Below are positions 5,372 through 7,726 of a stretch of DNA of 7,726 bases, piece by piece. Under the pieces are notes generated by a model. It saw nothing but the letters and a program-made list of their open reading frames with translations. It was not told the DNA's origin and did not search any database. Positions within the stretch are counted from its first letter, which is position 1, and each line of letters opens with the position of its first letter. Location: contig JAHIYG010000023.1 of the NCBI GenBank assembly GCA_018815265.1, forward strand, positions 1 to 7,726, read 5' to 3'. This stretch comes from Candidatus Altarchaeota archaeon. GTDB taxonomy: Archaea > Altiarchaeota > Altiarchaeia > IMC4 > SCGC-AAA252-I15. The translations under genes and the position numbers were made by a program.

Positions 5372-6605
5372 TTGCTTCTGCAGCCTCGGACTTTTCAGAC
5401 ATCATCTGTTTCTGTCTACTGTGAAGTGATAGGTATGTTTCTGTGAGGTTTTTGGTTTCTTCTGGGTCAGTTTCGGCATAGATTCTCTCAAGCACCTGGA
5501 TTTTGTCGTTTAGTACCTGCGACAGTCCCTCGTCGCAGAATAGGCTGTAAAGCACCTGTGTCGCAGCCATTGCGAGATTATTGACCTGTTCAATATCCTT
5601 TTCCTCAATATCATTGGGCAATGCAACACCCATTATCTTTAGGTAGTTTACTATGTAGCCGGTGTGGCAGATGAATCTCCTGCATGCTTCAAGGCCATTA
5701 CCCGCCTCCCAAGTGCAGCCGTGTATCATGCAACCCCTATCAGAGAGGAAGGTGCATGGGTGTGCTATGCCCTGCGACCATTTGATTGACTCCAGCTTCG
5801 TCGTCCTCGGCTTCTTGTATTCCTCAACCTGCAGTGGAGAACGAGATGTGTCTTTACGCGGATAGTGTATGACATATTCTTCCCCGTCCCATTGCATGTA
5901 TCTTCTGGGGTTGCTTTTGTGCCGTCGGTCTTCCTCGGAAAGCTCATGCCAGGATATTGTCTGTATGTGTTCTTCAGGTTTTAGGCCGATTTCATAGAGG
6001 TAGTTTCTGAGTTTGACTATGTTTTTCGGATTGACCATGACGCCGTGCCGCCACATGTCATCTGTGAAGTGGCAGCATACGCCACCACATCTGAGGTTGC
6101 AGTCCGGCCTTTTTGCCGCGTTTGATTTCCTACGCATCTCATGCAATATAGAATGTAATGTATCGTTCAGGAATGTGTTCTTTTGGAGTATCTTCTCTAG
6201 GAGTTCCATCTCCGGTGTGTTTTCGACTATTTTTTTAACGGTGTTTATTGGGAGGAGGCTTATTTGCTTTTCTGCAGTCTGGCTTTCAGGATTAAGTTCA
6301 GCCGCCTTTTCATAGTCTTTCAACGCCTTGAGTGGAGTGTGGAAATACTCATGCACTGTACCCCTTGCCACATATGCCTGAGACATGTCGGGCGCCGCAG
6401 ATATGAGTTTGTCCAAATCATTCAGTGCCTGCCTGTATCTTTTTAGATTTAGGAGTGTGAGCGCACGACAAAGCATTGCTTCAGTGTTTTGCGGGTCTGT
6501 CTGGAGGGCATTGTTGTAGTAGTTGAGTGCATCCCCGTATTTTTTCCGCCAGTAGGCCTTGTTTCCAGCACCCAAGTATTCAAATGCCGTGTTTGCGTTT
6601 TTCAC
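5349..6605 (-). CDS. TPR protein fused to a YkgJ-like cysteine-cluster domain
   Basis: A 418-residue soluble protein in two parts. Residues 1 to about 110 hold three tetratricopeptide repeats (for example A-Y-W-R-K-K-Y-G-D-A-L-N-Y-Y near 17-30), a protein-binding scaffold. Residues about 165-320 hold a YkgJ-type (CxxxCxxxCC) cluster: C169, C173, C177 and C178, then C284, C292, C297, C308 and C313, including H-P-C-T-F-L and A-C-R-R-F-I-C. YkgJ-family proteins are predicted to bind zinc or an iron-sulfur cluster, with unknown function. The C-terminal 100 residues are helical and charged. The start is GTG at 6605; a stop lies four codons upstream and the first TPR needs the full N-terminus. It diverges from RIO1 across 69 bp and overlaps the MFS gene tail to tail by 23 bp. 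No function is assigned. Confidence 0.85.
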   Translation of the reverse strand: MKNANTAFEYLGAGNKAYWRKKYGDALNYYNNALQTDPQNTEAMLCRALTLLNLKRYRQALNDLDKLISAAPDMSQAYVARGTVHEYFHTPLKALKDYEKAAELNPESQTAEKQISLLPINTVKKIVENTPEMELLEKILQKNTFLNDTLHSILHEMRRKSNAAKRPDCNLRCGGVCCHFTDDMWRHGVMVNPKNIVKLRNYLYEIGLKPEEHIQTISWHELSEEDRRHKSNPRRYMQWDGEEYVIHYPRKDTSRSPLQVEEYKKPRTTKLESIKWSQGIAHPCTFLSDRGCMIHGCTWEAGNGLEACRRFICHTGYIVNYLKIMGVALPNDIEEKDIEQVNNLAMAATQVLYSLFCDEGLSQVLNDKIQVLERIYAETDPEETKNLTETYLSLHSRQKQMMSEKSEAAEAIIDFSSF

Positions 6606-6633
6606 TCCCTTTAACTAGGATGAAGCAGACCCC

Positions 6634-6652
6634 GCTTAAATAGGTCTTTTAT
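6634..6652. promoter_or_regulatory. Shared AT-rich promoter core between TPR-YkgJ and RIO1
   Basis: The 69-bp divergent gap contains CTTAAATAG (6635-6643) and TCTTTTATC (6645-6653). The second is centred about 26 nt before the GTG of RIO1 and could serve a leaderless message. On the minus strand TTTAAG (6640-6635) lies about 32 nt before the GTG of the TPR-YkgJ gene. Neither box is a strong consensus match. Confidence 0.35.
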
Positions 6653-6674
6653 CTGTCGAGGCCATATATTTCTT

Positions 6675-7427
6675 GTGGACGCCGACAGGTTCTTGGGGAT
6701 GTTAGACCGGAGAGAGTTAAAGTCTGAAAAGCAGAGGGCGCATTCTAGAAAGGTATGCCAGTCAGTTTTTGACAGAGTAAGTCTCACTAGCCTTTATCAC
6801 CTTACAAAAAAGGGTTTTTTCAGGGAGTTGAAGTCTGTGGTTTCAGAGGGCAAGGAGGCGAAGGTATTCCATGGCGTGGGAAACCATGGAGATGTCGCAG
6901 TCAAGATTTATATGGTTGAGACAAGCGATTTCAGAAGCATGAGTTCATATGTAAAAGGCGACCCGCGCTTTGGGGGTTGGGCTAACAGGCGCCAGCTAGT
7001 CAACCTGTGGGCGCAGAAGGAGTACAAAAACCTCATGAGGGTATGTGAGAAGATATCCTGCCCGAAACCCCTCGGGTTCCACAAGAACGTCTTGGTTATG
7101 GAGTTCATAGGCGAAGAGGGATTACCTGCTCCGAAGATGAAGGATGTTGAGTTGGAGAATCCAAAAGAATACTGCGAGAAACTAATATCATACATGCGGG
7201 AAATGTATAAGGTTCGTCTTGTCCACTCCGACCTCTCAGAATACAACGTCTTGGACTACCGTGGAGAACCGTATATAATAGATTTTTCAACTGGTATTTT
7301 GCTTGACCATCCGAAGGCTAGCGAGTTTTTGGAGCGTGACATCGGAAACATCGTGGGTTTCTTCTCAAAAAAAGGCGTTGAGGTAGACTACAGCAGGGTT
7401 TACAAAGAGGTCACTGATGGAGTTTGA
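6675..7427 (+). CDS. rio1: RIO1-type serine/threonine kinase
   Basis: A 250-residue atypical protein kinase/ATPase of the RIO1 class, which acts in maturation of the small ribosomal subunit in archaea and eukaryotes. Motifs: P-loop S-E-G-K-E-A-K-V (57-64), ATP-binding Lys77 in V-A-V-K-I-Y, E-T-S-D-F-R-S-M (82-89) and G-D-P-R-F (95-99), hinge V-L-V-M-E-F-I-G (139-146), catalytic H-S-D-L-S-E-Y-N (184-191, Asp186) and metal-binding I-I-D-F-S (201-205, Asp203), then the D-H-P near 211-213 and R-D-I-G-N-I that follow in RIO1. The N-terminus lacks the winged helix of RIO2. The start is taken as GTG 6675; ATG 6699 would remove eight residues outside the kinase fold. It overlaps DUF371 by 11 nt. Confidence 0.94.
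   Translation: MDADRFLGMLDRRELKSEKQRAHSRKVCQSVFDRVSLTSLYHLTKKGFFRELKSVVSEGKEAKVFHGVGNHGDVAVKIYMVETSDFRSMSSYVKGDPRFGGWANRRQLVNLWAQKEYKNLMRVCEKISCPKPLGFHKNVLVMEFIGEEGLPAPKMKDVELENPKEYCEKLISYMREMYKVRLVHSDLSEYNVLDYRGEPYIIDFSTGILLDHPKASEFLERDIGNIVGFFSKKGVEVDYSRVYKEVTDGV
7406..7411 (+). promoter_or_regulatory. Shine-Dalgarno site of the DUF371 gene
   Basis: AGAGGT lies five bases before the ATG at 7417, inside the end of the RIO1 coding sequence. It supports translation of the downstream gene from within the RIO1 message. Confidence 0.6.
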
Positions 7428-7726
7428 AGCCCGTGCAATGGGGCATGTAAACGTATTGTGCCTGCATGAGAAGACTCTCGAATTCACTGCAGAAGACCAT
7501 CTAACAAAAAAGGGGGACTGCATATTCGCAGTTTGCGCAGACAAGACAATGGCTGACTTGCCTGAAGAGTTTAAGGAACGTTTGAAAACTGACAATGCCA
7601 AACTGAAGCTCGTCATTGAATGCGGAGGGGTTAAAGATGAAGTCACTGCATGCGGCAGCCCAGATTTGATTCTTACCCACCCGACTGACTTTGTCGTTCG
7701 CAAAAGCAATTTCATCTGTTCCAGAT
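7417..7726 (+). CDS. DUF371 family protein, 3' end outside the window
   Basis: An open frame starts at ATG 7417, preceded by a good Shine-Dalgarno, and remains open to the window edge (103 codons seen). It reads M-E-F-E-A-R, then G-H-V-N-V near residues 9-13, H-E-K-T-L-E-F-T near 17-24, L-T-K-K-G-D-C-I near 29-36, A-D-K-T-M-A-D-L near 41-48, G-G-V-K-D near 71-75 and L-T-H-P-T-D-F-V-V-R-K-S near 87-98. These match the archaeal DUF371 family as I know it, small proteins of about 140 residues without a known function. About 40 residues should be missing. Its first 11 bases overlap the end of RIO1, so the two are surely cotranscribed and a link to ribosome maturation is a reasonable but untested idea. 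Confidence 0.85.
   Translation, partial: MEFEARAMGHVNVLCLHEKTLEFTAEDHLTKKGDCIFAVCADKTMADLPEEFKERLKTDNAKLKLVIECGGVKDEVTACGSPDLILTHPTDFVVRKSNFICSR

Noticed and set aside
5662..6446. Plus-strand open frames inside the TPR-YkgJ gene
   Set aside because: Antisense to a gene with clear TPR and cysteine motifs; no ribosome binding site or recognisable product.
7365..7715. 116-codon minus-strand frame at the right edge
   Set aside because: It is antisense to the DUF371 gene, which has family motifs, a Shine-Dalgarno and coupling to RIO1.
1..7726. tRNA genes, CRISPR arrays, insertion sequences or phage genes
   Set aside because: No cloverleaf, regularly spaced direct repeats, transposase or phage motifs were seen, and there is almost no unassigned space to hold them.

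Overview
This is an archaeal chromosomal segment. It carries ribosomal proteins S28e and L7Ae, the start of a probable L24e gene, prefoldin beta, aIF1A, a RIO1 kinase and a DUF371 protein, all of them archaeal or archaeal/eukaryotic families. Its promoters look like TATA boxes about 27 nt ahead of the start codon. GC is in the mid-forties percent. The lineage cannot be fixed from the window, although a euryarchaeal or related group fits the gene content. Coding density is very high: the only gap above 100 bp is the 160 to 180 bp divergent promoter region at about 578-756. I found no rRNA, tRNA, CRISPR array or insertion sequence.

Layout. (1) Bases 1-577, minus strand: a translation operon L7Ae > S28e > (L24e, cut by the window edge). 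(2) Bases 578-756: a divergent control region with a perfect 7-bp inverted repeat that holds TATA-like elements on both strands. (3) Bases 757-1934, plus: prefoldin beta overlapping by ATGA with a ThiI-like protein that keeps the THUMP and GGLPYGTQ regions but has lost the PP-loop. (4) Bases 1966-3426, plus: an orphan type II/IV secretion (archaellum/pilus-type) ATPase on its own apparently leaderless promoter, ending three bases from convergent hisI (minus). (5) Bases 3859-5371, plus: aIF1A followed one base later by an MFS permease; hisI and aIF1A diverge from a 33-bp gap. (6) Bases 5349-6605, minus: a TPR protein fused to a YkgJ-like cysteine cluster, overlapping the MFS gene tail to tail. 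(7) Bases 6675-7726, plus: RIO1 kinase overlapping by 11 nt with a DUF371 gene that runs off the window.

How the genes relate. Most of the window serves ribosome building, translation and protein folding (L7Ae, S28e, L24e, prefoldin, aIF1A, RIO1, possibly the ThiI-like protein). Metabolic and surface functions (hisI, secretion ATPase, MFS permease, cysteine-cluster protein) sit between them. aIF1A and RIO1 are neighbours in many archaea; here a permease and a cysteine-cluster protein lie between them. No complete new defence or mobile system is visible. The most interesting items are the ThiI-like pseudoenzyme, the TPR-YkgJ fusion, the symmetrical divergent promoter and strong depletion of GATC.
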